Below, piece after piece: positions 28,530 through 36,132 of a stretch of 64,000 nucleotides of DNA (positions are counted from its first letter, which is position 1; the number at the start of each line of letters is the position of its first letter). A program made the position numbers and the translations under genes. Source of the DNA: Pseudomonas azadiae (GTDB taxonomy: Bacteria > Pseudomonadota > Gammaproteobacteria > Pseudomonadales > Pseudomonadaceae); the NCBI RefSeq assembly GCF_019145355.1, contig NZ_JAHSTY010000002.1, positions 2,170,001-2,234,000 of the forward strand, read 5' to 3'. Below the pieces are notes generated by a model that saw only the letters and a program-made list of their open reading frames with translations, ran no database searches and was not told the DNA's origin.

Positions 28530-29303
28530 TTAGTTCATCCAATTGCCGCCATCCACGTTGTAAGTCTGCGCAACGACGTAATCGGCCTCCCTGGACGCCA
28601 GGAAAACCGCCATCCCCGTCAAATCCTCCGCCGTGCCCATCCGCCCAAACGGCACTTGGGCCCCTACCCGCTTCTTCTTCTCGCCGGGCGCCAGGCCTTC
28701 ATGCCTGGCAAACAGCGCATCCACCCCGTCCCAGTGTTCGCCATCCACCACACCCGGTGCGATGGCGTTGACGTTGATGCCTTGCTTGATCAGGCTCAAC
28801 CCCGCCGATTGCGTCAGGCTGATCACCGCCGCCTTGGTCGCGCAGTACACCGCCACCAATGGCTCACCGCGGCGCCCGGCCTGGCTGGCCATGTTGATGA
28901 TCTTGCCGCCGTGTCCCTGGCTGATCATCTGCCGTGCGGCGGCCTGCAGGGTGAACAGCGTGCCGGCGACGTTGATCGAAAATAGCCGTTCATAGCTATC
29001 GCGGGTGATGTCGACAATAGGCGCCAGGTCGAACAGCGCGGCATTGTTGACGAGAATGTCCAACTTGCCGGCCTGGGCCACCACGGCGGCAATCGCGCCG
29101 TCGATGGAGGCTTGGTCGGTGACGTCCATCGCCACCGCATAAGCCTGCGGGCCAAGCTCCGCAGCCGTGGCCTGGGCCCTTTGCAGGTTGATATCGGCGA
29201 TGGCCACCGTAGCGCCTTCGGCGATGTAGGCCTGGGCAAAGGCGCGGCCGATACCGCGCGCCGATCCGGTGATCAACGCACTCTTGCCTTCCAGTCGTTT
29301 CAT
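28530..29303 (-). CDS. Short-chain dehydrogenase, sorbitol/L-iditol 2-dehydrogenase-like (SmoS type)
   Basis: This is a 257-residue classical SDR. The cofactor motif TGSARGIGR is at 12-20, D at about 38 suggests NAD preference (IADIN), and NNAA is near 86. The catalytic serine is in NMASQAGRRG and the Tyr-x3-Lys in YCATK near 153. Residues such as VVDGEHWDGVDALFA and EKKKRVGAQVPFGRMG are shared with SmoS polyol dehydrogenases, which oxidise D-sorbitol or galactitol at C2. It follows the polyol-binding protein gene after 26 bases and should be co-transcribed. The exact substrate is inferred. Confidence 0.82.
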   Translation of the reverse strand: MKRLEGKSALITGSARGIGRAFAQAYIAEGATVAIADINLQRAQATAAELGPQAYAVAMDVTDQASIDGAIAAVVAQAGKLDILVNNAALFDLAPIVDITRDSYERLFSINVAGTLFTLQAAARQMISQGHGGKIINMASQAGRRGEPLVAVYCATKAAVISLTQSAGLSLIKQGINVNAIAPGVVDGEHWDGVDALFARHEGLAPGEKKKRVGAQVPFGRMGTAEDLTGMAVFLASREADYVVAQTYNVDGGNWMN

Positions 29304-29329
29304 GAAATACCTGTCCCTTGTTCGGAGCG

Positions 29330-30655
29330 TTATTTGGGATAACCGGCGCGCTTCATCTCGCGCTCGGTAGTGGTCTGGGCCTGGAGCAAGGCCTGGTCAA
29401 CCGACATGCCGCCGGTCAACGCAGCCGAGAACAGCTTGCCGACCGAGGTGCCGATCGCCTGGAACTCAGGAATGGTCACGTACTGGATACCCACGTACGG
29501 CACCGGTTTGGCCGACGGATGCGCGGGATCGGCATGCTTCATCATTTCCAGGGTCACCTGGGCAAACGGCGCGGCCTTCAAATAGGCCTCGCTATAGGTG
29601 GACTGGCGAGTGCCCGGCGGTACATTGGTGATGCCTTCCTTGTCGGCGACCAGTTGGATGTAGTCCTTGGAGGTGGCCCAAGTGATAAAGGCCTTGGCGG
29701 CGTCCTTGTGCTTGGACGTGGCCGGGATCGCCAGGGACCAGGCGTAGAGCCATGAGGAACCTTTGTCGGTCACTTCGGTAGGCGCGGCGGCGAAGCCTAC
29801 GCTGTCGGCCACCTTGCTTTGGGCCTTGTCGGTGGTGAAGGACCCGGCGACGCTGGCATCGACCCAGATCGCGCACTTGCCGCTGTTGAACAGCGCCAGG
29901 GTTTCGTTGAAGCCATTACTGGACACCCCCGGCGGGCCGTATTGCTTGAGGGTGTTGACGTAGTAGTTGGCGGCAGCGGTCCACTCCGGGCTGGTCAGCT
30001 CGGGCTTCCACTGTTCGTCGAACCAGCGCGCGCCAAACGCATTGGCCATGGTGCTGAGCAAGGCGACGTTCTCGCCCCAGCCGGCCTTGCCGCGCAGGCA
30101 CATGCCGTACTGGCCTTGGTCCTTGGCGGTGAGCTTGGCCGCGAAGTCGCCGAGCTGTGTCCAGGTGGGGTGCGCGGGCATGCTCAGGCCAGCCTGCTTG
30201 AACAGGTCGGTTCGGTAATAGGTGACCGTGCTTTCACCGTAGAACGGCAAGGCATACAGGGTGTTGTTGACCGAAAGCCCCTGGCGCACCGAGGGGAAAA
30301 TGTCGTCGGCGTCATAGTCGGCCGGCAGTTGGGTCAACGGTTCCAACCAGTGCTTGGCGCCCCACAGCGGGGTTTCGTAAGTGCCGATGGTCAGCACGTC
30401 GAACTGCCCGCCTTGGGTGGCGATATCGGTGGTGAGCCGCTGGCGCAGCACGTTTTCTTCCAGTACCACCCAGTTGAGTTTGATCCCTGGGTGCTGTTCC
30501 TCGAACACCTTGGACAGGCGCTGCATGCGGATCATGTCGCTGTTGTTGACCGTGGCGATGGTCACGGTGTCGGCGGCGTGGCTTGGCAGCGCCAGCGCCA
30601 GGCTGGAAAGCAGGAACAAGGCTTGCGGGATCTTGGCTTTGCCGTTCAGGAACAT
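29330..30655 (-). CDS. mtlE: Polyol/sugar ABC transporter periplasmic binding protein (MtlE/SmoE-like)
   Basis: This is a 441-residue family-1 solute-binding protein with a signal peptide (MFLNGKAKIPQALFLLSSLA, LALPSHA, cleavage near 27). The body (VTIATVNNSDMIRMQRLSKVFEEQHPGIKLNWV) resembles binding proteins of mannitol/sorbitol importers. ATG 30655 is favoured over GTG 30667, since AGGTGGA lies at ribosome-site distance. An AraC gene of MtlR type is divergent, as in Pseudomonas mtl loci. The permease and ATPase genes that normally follow are absent, because an SDR gene comes next. The protein may therefore serve a transporter encoded elsewhere, or be a remnant. Confidence 0.8.
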   Translation of the reverse strand: MFLNGKAKIPQALFLLSSLALALPSHAADTVTIATVNNSDMIRMQRLSKVFEEQHPGIKLNWVVLEENVLRQRLTTDIATQGGQFDVLTIGTYETPLWGAKHWLEPLTQLPADYDADDIFPSVRQGLSVNNTLYALPFYGESTVTYYRTDLFKQAGLSMPAHPTWTQLGDFAAKLTAKDQGQYGMCLRGKAGWGENVALLSTMANAFGARWFDEQWKPELTSPEWTAAANYYVNTLKQYGPPGVSSNGFNETLALFNSGKCAIWVDASVAGSFTTDKAQSKVADSVGFAAAPTEVTDKGSSWLYAWSLAIPATSKHKDAAKAFITWATSKDYIQLVADKEGITNVPPGTRQSTYSEAYLKAAPFAQVTLEMMKHADPAHPSAKPVPYVGIQYVTIPEFQAIGTSVGKLFSAALTGGMSVDQALLQAQTTTEREMKRAGYPK

Positions 30656-30740
30656 GGCGGTTTCCACCTGTTGTTTTTGTTTGAGTGCCGATTACAGCAG
30701 CTTGGCCCAAGCCCCACAAACCCGTGGCGGATGCTCGACC

Positions 30741-30780
30741 GATACTTTTTTAACCCTGGGTCAGCGGTCAAAAAAGTATC
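30741..30780. promoter_or_regulatory. Inverted repeat between mtlE and mtlR, candidate activator site
   Basis: GATACTTTTTTAACC (30741-30755) and GGTCAAAAAAGTATC (30766-30780) are inverted copies with one mismatch and a ten-base centre. The repeat lies in the 205-base gap between the divergent binding-protein and AraC genes. It could bind the AraC-type regulator or another factor. The AT-rich arms could also extrude as a hairpin. Confidence 0.55.
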
Positions 30781-30860
30781 AGTGGCGGGCAAAACGGGGG
30801 TAGCGCGCCCACGACCCAGGCGCGTATTTTGAAGCGTCCACGAATCATAAGAAGCCCGCC

Positions 30861-31799
30861 ATGCCTGTCAGCCGCGCCAAGCTGTTCGAGCACCGCCCCG
30901 CCGAGCTGGAAGTGATCCTGCCCGAACCCGACCAGTGCTTTCGCTGGTTCGAACACGATTACCCCTACGACCTGGCGCGCTGGAACCACCACCCCGAATT
31001 CGAAATCCACTTGATCCGCCAAGGCAGCGGCAAGCTGGTGGCGGGCGACTACATTGGTGCGTTCAACGCCGGCCATGTCGCCCTGATCGGCCCCGACCTG
31101 CCTCACGACTGGATCGGTGAATTGGCGCCCGGCGAACACCTGGCCGGCCGCGACGTGGTGCTGCAATTCGACGGCGCCGCCCTCCTCGCCCTGCGCACCA
31201 CCCTGCCGGAGCTTGGCGACCTGCAGCCGTTGTTCGAGCGCGCCCGGCGTGGCCTGGAATTCACCGGCGATACGGCATCGCAGGCCGCGCAGTTAATGGA
31301 AGCCATCGGCAGCGCCCATGGTCTGCAGCGATTGATCCTGTTCCTGCAACTGCTCAACGCCTTGAAAAACGCCCCGACGCAGCAGGTCAAGGCCCTGGCC
31401 AGCCCTTGCTACGCACCGACGTTGGATGCACGCAGCGCTGAACGCATCAACAAAGCGTTCGACTATTTGATGCGCGAGCTGACCGGCGAGGTACGCCTGT
31501 CGGTGATCGCGCAGCAACTGGAGATGAGCGAGCCGGGCTTTTCACGCTTTTTCAAGCGCAACACCGGCCACGGCTTTATCGACCTGATGCGCAAGTTCCG
31601 GGTGCAGCGCGCCTGTCGGCTGTTGCTGCAAAGCGACCGGTCAGTGGCAGACATCTGCTTCGAAGTGGGCTACGCCAACCTGTCCAATTTCAACCGGCAC
31701 TTTCGCATCGAGATGAACCAGACGCCGAGCGACTATCGACGGGAAACGGCGACGCATCTGTTCCGACGCGTTGAAAAAATGCCACCCAGTCAATTCTGA
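30861..31799 (+). CDS. mtlR: AraC-family transcriptional activator, MtlR-like
   Basis: This 312-residue protein has an N-terminal cupin-like sensing domain (about 15-170, with RWNHHPEFEIHLIRQGSGKL) and a C-terminal AraC DNA-binding domain. The latter contains two helix-turn-helix units, LSVIAQQLEMSEPGFSRFFK at about 214-233 and SVADICFEVGYANLSNFNRH at about 259-278. The sensing domain resembles MtlR, the activator of Pseudomonas mannitol operons. It is divergent from the polyol-binding protein gene. Mannitol, sorbitol or arabitol would be the expected inducer. Confidence 0.85.
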   Translation: MPVSRAKLFEHRPAELEVILPEPDQCFRWFEHDYPYDLARWNHHPEFEIHLIRQGSGKLVAGDYIGAFNAGHVALIGPDLPHDWIGELAPGEHLAGRDVVLQFDGAALLALRTTLPELGDLQPLFERARRGLEFTGDTASQAAQLMEAIGSAHGLQRLILFLQLLNALKNAPTQQVKALASPCYAPTLDARSAERINKAFDYLMRELTGEVRLSVIAQQLEMSEPGFSRFFKRNTGHGFIDLMRKFRVQRACRLLLQSDRSVADICFEVGYANLSNFNRHFRIEMNQTPSDYRRETATHLFRRVEKMPPSQF

Positions 31800-31836
31800 C
31801 CAACAGGTCGACTAAATCGTCTTTTTTTCAGGCTGA

Positions 31837-31848
31837 TCAATCGATTGA
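31837..31848. promoter_or_regulatory. Perfect palindrome upstream of the nucleoside-uptake genes
   Basis: TCAATCGATTGA is self-complementary and lies 21 bases before the PurR-like palindrome in the same promoter region. It may be a second operator. No factor can be named. Confidence 0.35.
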
Positions 31849-31868
31849 GCCAAGTTGGTACAACCTGT

Positions 31869-31880
31869 GCAAACGTTTGC
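31869..31880. promoter_or_regulatory. PurR-like operator (GCAAACGTTTGC)
   Basis: GCAAACGTTTGC is a perfect palindrome with the CG centre typical of LacI/GalR-family sites. It is the core of the E. coli PurR box (ACGCAAACGTTTGCGT). It lies about 75 bases before the Tsx-like gene, and the genes concern purine nucleoside uptake. Whether this organism's regulator is a PurR orthologue is unknown. Confidence 0.55.
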
Positions 31881-31954
31881 GGTGAGGACTTGCCCGGCAA
31901 GTTCACCCTTACCCGAAGAATCGGGTTCAAACCGCGTACGAATAGGGATTTTCA

Positions 31955-32917
31955 ATGCACCCCACCTCAAGGCGTCCTGCCACCCTTGGTGTTTCCCTGC
32001 TACTGGCCGCCGTTACGGGAGTACTCAGCGCGCCCATTTTGGCGCAGGCGCAACCCGTCGATGACTCAGCACAGGGCGAAACCCTCAGCCCAAAAACCCA
32101 GAGCCCTGACGCCGGCCCGGCGAAACCAGGCGCGTACCTGTCGGACTGGTTCAACCAGGACCTGACGTTGATCGGCAGCAAAGACATCAGCTTCGGCCCC
32201 AAGCCGCAGGATGATATCTACCTGGAATATGAGTACTTCGGCCGCAAGGGGCCTTTCGAGCTGTACGGCTACATCGACGTGCCGAAGATCCTCACCATCG
32301 GTAACAGCAATGACAAAGGCGTGTGGGACCATGGCTCGCCGGTGTTCATGGAGCACGAGCCACGTATTTCCATCGACTACCTGGCGGGCCGCAGCCTGGC
32401 CATCGGGCCGTTCAAGGAATGGTACGTGGCGTTCGATTGGATCTACGACCACGGCAGCCGTAAGGAAAACCGCGCCAACACGTTGTACAGCGGCTTGGGT
32501 ACCGACATCGATACCCACTCGCGCGTCAACCTGTCGGCCAACTTCTACGGGCGCTACCAATGGGAAAACTATGGCGCCAGCAATGAGTATTCGTGGGACG
32601 GTTACCGCGCGCAAATGAAGTACATCGTGCCCATCGGCAAGTTCGACAACGGGGCCTCACTGACCTATATCGGCTTTACCAACTACGACTTCGGCTCGGA
32701 TCTGCACAAGGACAACCCTGCACGCACCGCCAATTCCCTGGTCGCGACCAACGTGCTGTTGTATTCGTTTACCCACTTGCGCTTCAGCCTGGTCGGCCGT
32801 TACTTCCATAACGGCGGCAACTGGGAGGATGGCAGCGAGTTGAATTTCGGCGAAGGCAACTTCCGCGCCCGCTCCGACGGCTGGGGTTATTACGCTGGCG
32901 TGGGCTACCAATTCTGA
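31955..32917 (+). CDS. Outer-membrane nucleoside channel, Tsx family
   Basis: This is a 320-residue protein with an N-terminal signal sequence (about 1-32, ending ILAQAQP). A short disordered stretch follows, and then an amphipathic beta-barrel ending in the outer-membrane signature GYYAGVGYQF (terminal Phe). The conserved Tsx-type patch SDWFNQDLTLIGSKDISFG, then YLEYEYFGRKGPFELYGYID, is present. Tsx channels let nucleosides cross the outer membrane. It overlaps the next gene's possible upstream ATG but is followed in practice by a GGAGG and the permease gene, so the two form an operon behind the PurR-like site. Confidence 0.88.
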   Translation: MHPTSRRPATLGVSLLLAAVTGVLSAPILAQAQPVDDSAQGETLSPKTQSPDAGPAKPGAYLSDWFNQDLTLIGSKDISFGPKPQDDIYLEYEYFGRKGPFELYGYIDVPKILTIGNSNDKGVWDHGSPVFMEHEPRISIDYLAGRSLAIGPFKEWYVAFDWIYDHGSRKENRANTLYSGLGTDIDTHSRVNLSANFYGRYQWENYGASNEYSWDGYRAQMKYIVPIGKFDNGASLTYIGFTNYDFGSDLHKDNPARTANSLVATNVLLYSFTHLRFSLVGRYFHNGGNWEDGSELNFGEGNFRARSDGWGYYAGVGYQF

Positions 32918-32931
32918 TGGAGGCGTTACCG

Positions 32932-33960
32932 ATGAAAGCACTTACCCGACTCTCGCTGGCCGTGGGCCTGGCCCTGCTGCCCCACGTGGTGCTGGCGGAT
33001 ACGCCGGCGCCGATCAAACCCAAAGTGATGCTGATCACCATGTTCGCCCCCGAGGCGCAAACCTGGATCGATCGCCTGGCGCTCAAGCAAGAAGTGCGTG
33101 TACCCGGGCTGTCCGCCGAATACCCGGTGATCCGCTGCAACACCCAGGACGTGTGCCTGCTGGTCACCGGCATGGGCCAGACCAATGCCGCCGCGTCCAC
33201 GCTGGCCCTGGCGCTGTCGCCCAAGTTCGACCTGCGCCAGAGTTATTTCCTGATCGCGGGGATCGCCGGCATCAACCCCAAGCACGGCACCCTCGGCACC
33301 GCCGCCTGGGCGCACTACCTGGTGGAGTTCGGCACCCAGTGGGAACTCGACGCGCGGGACGCGCCCAAGGCCTGGCCGACGGGCTATATCGGCATCAACA
33401 CCAAGGGGCCCAACGAGAAACCACCGCTGGACTACAAGACTGAAGTGTTCGAACTCAACCCCAAGCTGCAGGCCAAGGCGTTTGCCTTGTCGCAAAAGGT
33501 CGAACTGAGTGAAAGCAAAGAATCGAGCGCCTGGCGCAAACACTACCCTGCGGCACCGGCCAACCAGCCGCCGCAGGTTACCCGTTGCGACACCTTGGCA
33601 GGCAACACCTGGTTCTCCGGCACGCGCCTGAGCGAACGTGCCGAAGTCTGGACCAAGCTGCTCACTGACAACAAAGGCGAATACTGCACCACCCAACAGG
33701 AAGACAACTCCACCTACGAAGCGCTGCTGCGTGCCAGCCGCGAGGGTCTGGTGGACATCCAACGCCTGGCCGTGGTGCGCGCCGGCTCGGACTTCGACCG
33801 CCCCTACCCGGGCTACAGCGAAGTGGACAACCTGCTCAAATACGCGGACCAGGGCGGCTTCGTACCGGCGCTGGAAAACCTCTACCGGGCGGGCAACCCT
33901 TTGGTGCAGGCGATCCTGCAGAACTGGTCGGCGTGGGAAAAAGGTGTTCCCGAAGCCTGA
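32932..33960 (+). CDS. Purine nucleoside permease-like periplasmic protein (NUP family)
   Basis: This 342-residue protein resembles the NUP family of purine nucleoside permeases. It has a signal-like N-terminus (MKALTRLSLAVGLALLPHVV), then KPKVMLITMFAPEAQTW and the phosphorylase-like core VTGMGQTNAAASTLALALSP, FLIAGIAGINP. The fold suggests nucleoside binding related to nucleoside phosphorylases, and the protein is probably exported. ATG 32932 follows GGAGG by eight bases, so I prefer it to ATG 32917. It is partnered with the Tsx-like channel. Confidence 0.85.
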   Translation: MKALTRLSLAVGLALLPHVVLADTPAPIKPKVMLITMFAPEAQTWIDRLALKQEVRVPGLSAEYPVIRCNTQDVCLLVTGMGQTNAAASTLALALSPKFDLRQSYFLIAGIAGINPKHGTLGTAAWAHYLVEFGTQWELDARDAPKAWPTGYIGINTKGPNEKPPLDYKTEVFELNPKLQAKAFALSQKVELSESKESSAWRKHYPAAPANQPPQVTRCDTLAGNTWFSGTRLSERAEVWTKLLTDNKGEYCTTQQEDNSTYEALLRASREGLVDIQRLAVVRAGSDFDRPYPGYSEVDNLLKYADQGGFVPALENLYRAGNPLVQAILQNWSAWEKGVPEA

Positions 33961-34059
33961 GGAAGAGGCAACCCTGGTGATGGCTACCGCCCGGCAATCC
34001 AACTGAATTTTCGCGGCCGGCGGGGATCACTTGTTTACACCACCAGGGTTGATGGACCA

Positions 34060-34302
34060 ATGAATAACGCAAAACTCTTTGTGATCGACTACAGGCTGCA
34101 TGGCGAATCCAAGTCGTTCATTATCCGCCTGGAAAAGCTCGACAACCTGGAAGCCTGGCATTGGGCGAGCTGTGATGCAGGCATAGGCCGTATCGGTCGG
34201 TTCGCGCGTGAACAGGTGAAGAAAACCAGCCAGGAGCAAGCCGAAAAGTTCGGCCTCACCGGCGTGCAATGGCGCCGCTCCGATGCGCGCGCCCAGGCTT
34301 GA
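34060..34302 (+). CDS. Small conserved Pseudomonas protein (possibly DUF6555)
   Basis: This 80-residue soluble protein (MNNAKLFVIDYRLHG, then SFIIRLEKLDNLEAWHWASCD, then a basic tail) has no recognisable catalytic motif. It recalls the DUF6555 family of pseudomonads, though I cannot verify this. It starts 99 bases after the nucleoside permease gene and is followed after 16 bases by another small gene, so the two probably form a pair. The function is unknown. Confidence 0.7.
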   Translation: MNNAKLFVIDYRLHGESKSFIIRLEKLDNLEAWHWASCDAGIGRIGRFAREQVKKTSQEQAEKFGLTGVQWRRSDARAQA

Positions 34303-34318
34303 TCGAGGAGAGATACCC

Positions 34319-34591
34319 ATGAATTCACTGGAACCGGTCACTGGCCGAGCGCGCATCGACTACACCCAGGACACGCTGTTCGGGCCGATGGCCAAGCATG
34401 CCGAGTGCCAAGTGGCCGTGCAGCGTCAAACAGACGGGATGGTACTGAAGGTCTTCCAGCCGTTGCCGGACGATCTGCACGCAGCGCACACCGTGGTGGT
34501 CGCCCTGGATGGGCGGCGAACCAGCGGCGTGGTCAAGGATAGCCAACGTCTGTCCGACGATAGCCTGAGGCTTGAGCTGGAAATCCAATAG
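34319..34591 (+). CDS. Hypothetical protein, 90 residues
   Basis: ATG 34319 has GAGGAGAG eight bases upstream, a strong ribosome site that argues for a real gene. The protein (MNSLEPVTGRARIDYTQDTL, then a beta-rich body with VVVALDGRRTSGVVKDSQRL) has no signal peptide, membrane helix or known motif. It is probably co-transcribed with the preceding small gene. No function can be assigned. Confidence 0.65.
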   Translation: MNSLEPVTGRARIDYTQDTLFGPMAKHAECQVAVQRQTDGMVLKVFQPLPDDLHAAHTVVVALDGRRTSGVVKDSQRLSDDSLRLELEIQ

Positions 34592-34626
34592 CCATCTACA
34601 CAACGCCCTATGGCTGACGAATCTCT

Positions 34627-34761
34627 TGTAGTGAGCGGGCTTGCCCCGCGCTGGGCGGCGAAGCCGCCCCCAATAAAAGACACCGCCGAGTCCGCATAGA
34701 ACCGAGTAGCCTGGTTTTGGGGCCGCTTCACGCCCTGCGCGGGGCAAGCCCGCTCACTACA
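34627..34761. repeat. REP-type long inverted repeat
   Basis: TGTAGTGAGCGGGCTTGCCC at 34627 is mirrored by GGGCAAGCCCGCTCACTACA ending at 34761, with extended GC-rich inner arms (GGCGGCGAAGCCGCCCC against GGGGCCGCTTCACGCCC). The same element occurs at 44424-44556. It occupies the 219-base gap between a plus-strand gene and the metallothionein gene on the minus strand. Confidence 0.85.
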
Positions 34762-34810
34762 AAGAGATGGCCATTGCAGGCAAGCGGGCTCCCAGAGTTT
34801 TCAACTGCGG

Positions 34811-34981
34811 TCAGTCATGGGCGGCTTTGGCGCACTCGCACCCGTTTACCGCCGCACACGGCTCACCATGGGCATGGTGTTCGGCACAACCCTGGCAGCA
34901 ATAGCCCTTACCGTCCTTCATCACCGCGTCGATGCCCAACACACATCGGCAATGTGGGCAGGCACACGTTTGATCTGGCAT
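34811..34981 (-). CDS. Bacterial metallothionein (SmtA/PmtA type)
   Basis: This 56-residue cysteine-rich protein has ten cysteines and several histidines in the bacterial metallothionein pattern: CACPHCRC near the N-terminus, YCCQGCAEHH in the middle and a C-terminal CECAK. It should bind Zn, Cd or Cu in the cytoplasm. ATG 34981 is chosen because GAGGAG lies eight bases upstream. ATG 34996 overlaps that ribosome site and would add five residues. It converges with the small unknown genes across a REP region. Confidence 0.88.
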   Translation of the reverse strand: MPDQTCACPHCRCVLGIDAVMKDGKGYCCQGCAEHHAHGEPCAAVNGCECAKAAHD

Positions 34982-35065
34982 GTTCAGACTCCTCATTTAA
35001 TCGTGACCGGTGCGGCGCACGCCCCACCTCAAACAGTGACTGTGCGCCGTCGGCGATGGTTCAAC

Positions 35066-35521
35066 TCATTGATCGGTGCGGGTATTGCTGCGGTACATGA
35101 ACACCAGTGCCAGGGCCAGACAGGCCATCGCCACGATCCGGCTGCCCGACAGCTCAATGGCCGGGTTGCCCAGCCAACCGAAATTATCGATCAACATGCC
35201 CATGCCCAGTTGGCCGACGATCACCGCTACGGTCGCCACGGCCGTGCCGACAATCGGCACCGCGCCGACCATCACCATCATGTACACCACCCCGAACAAC
35301 GCACCAGTCAGTTGCCATTTCGGCACATCCAGCAGGCTCACAGTTTGGGCGGGTTCAACGAACAGAATCAGCAAGGCGGTGACAACCGCACCCACCACAA
35401 AGGTCAACAGGCTGCCGCGCAATACACCGACCGCCTGGCCCAGACGGCCATTGATCGCGGCCTGCACACTCAACACCGCGCCAGCGGCCACCACCACTGC
35501 CAATAACAGAATCAGATTCAT
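35066..35521 (-). CDS. Half-size DMT-type membrane protein (YdcZ/DUF606)
   Basis: This 151-residue protein has about five hydrophobic helices (MNLILLLAVVVAAGAVLSVQ, later LTFVVGAVVTALLILFV and MMVMVGAVPIVGTAVATVAV). That is half the size of a normal drug/metabolite transporter. The GQLGMGMLIDNFGWLG motif is typical of the YdcZ/DUF606 group. It starts four bases after the stop of a sister gene of the same family, and the two probably form a heterodimeric exporter. ATG 35521 gives the membrane helix at once. Confidence 0.8.
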   Translation of the reverse strand: MNLILLLAVVVAAGAVLSVQAAINGRLGQAVGVLRGSLLTFVVGAVVTALLILFVEPAQTVSLLDVPKWQLTGALFGVVYMMVMVGAVPIVGTAVATVAVIVGQLGMGMLIDNFGWLGNPAIELSGSRIVAMACLALALVFMYRSNTRTDQ

Positions 35522-35525
35522 CGCC

Positions 35526-36014
35526 TTAACCTCGCGCAATCAAAACAAGTGCCACCACAATCAACGCCAACGCAATCCAGCGCTCGCCATTGACCCGTTT
35601 GCGCGCCGTGCCGAACCAGCCGAAATGATCAATCAGCACACTCTTGCCGACCTGCCCGGACAAAATCGCGATCATGGTCATTGCAATACCGATATGCGGC
35701 GTGGCCAGGGTCAGCACCACCACGTAAATCGGCCCCAAAAAACCGCCGATCAACTGCCAGCGCGGCAGCTCGGACAGCGCCGGGCCCTTTTGCGGGCCAC
35801 TGAACAACAGCAGCAGATACAATATCGCCGAGCCCACGCCGAAGATGCTCAAGGTCGCCCACAAATGACCCACCTGCACACCCAGCGGCCCGAGCAACCC
35901 CGCCTCGACCGACAGGCCCATGCCGGCCAAAATCACCAGCGGCAACAGCAGCAGCCGTAAAAAGCTTTTTTTCGGCGTGGCCTGGGCCACGCCCTCGATG
36001 GAACTTACTTGCAT
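35526..36014 (-). CDS. Half-size DMT-type membrane protein (YdcZ/DUF606), partner subunit
   Basis: This 162-residue inner-membrane protein has an extended N-terminus (MQVSSIEGVAQATPKKSF) and about five helices. It shares GPIYVVVLTLATPHIGIAMTMIAILSGQVG and LIDHFGWFG with the next gene. Paired short DMT proteins of this kind usually work as heterodimers. It is divergent from a LysR-type gene across 118 bases, which suggests control by that regulator. The substrate is unknown. Confidence 0.8.
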   Translation of the reverse strand: MQVSSIEGVAQATPKKSFLRLLLLPLVILAGMGLSVEAGLLGPLGVQVGHLWATLSIFGVGSAILYLLLLFSGPQKGPALSELPRWQLIGGFLGPIYVVVLTLATPHIGIAMTMIAILSGQVGKSVLIDHFGWFGTARKRVNGERWIALALIVVALVLIARG

Positions 36015-36132
36015 ACATCACCTGCACATCAACAAAGGATTGGATGGCGCGCATTATCCGTTGGTGATCCTGTGCGATAAATGGGAGCATGCAGACAACA
36101 CCTTTGCGCAAAACGCACAGCATGGAGACGTG

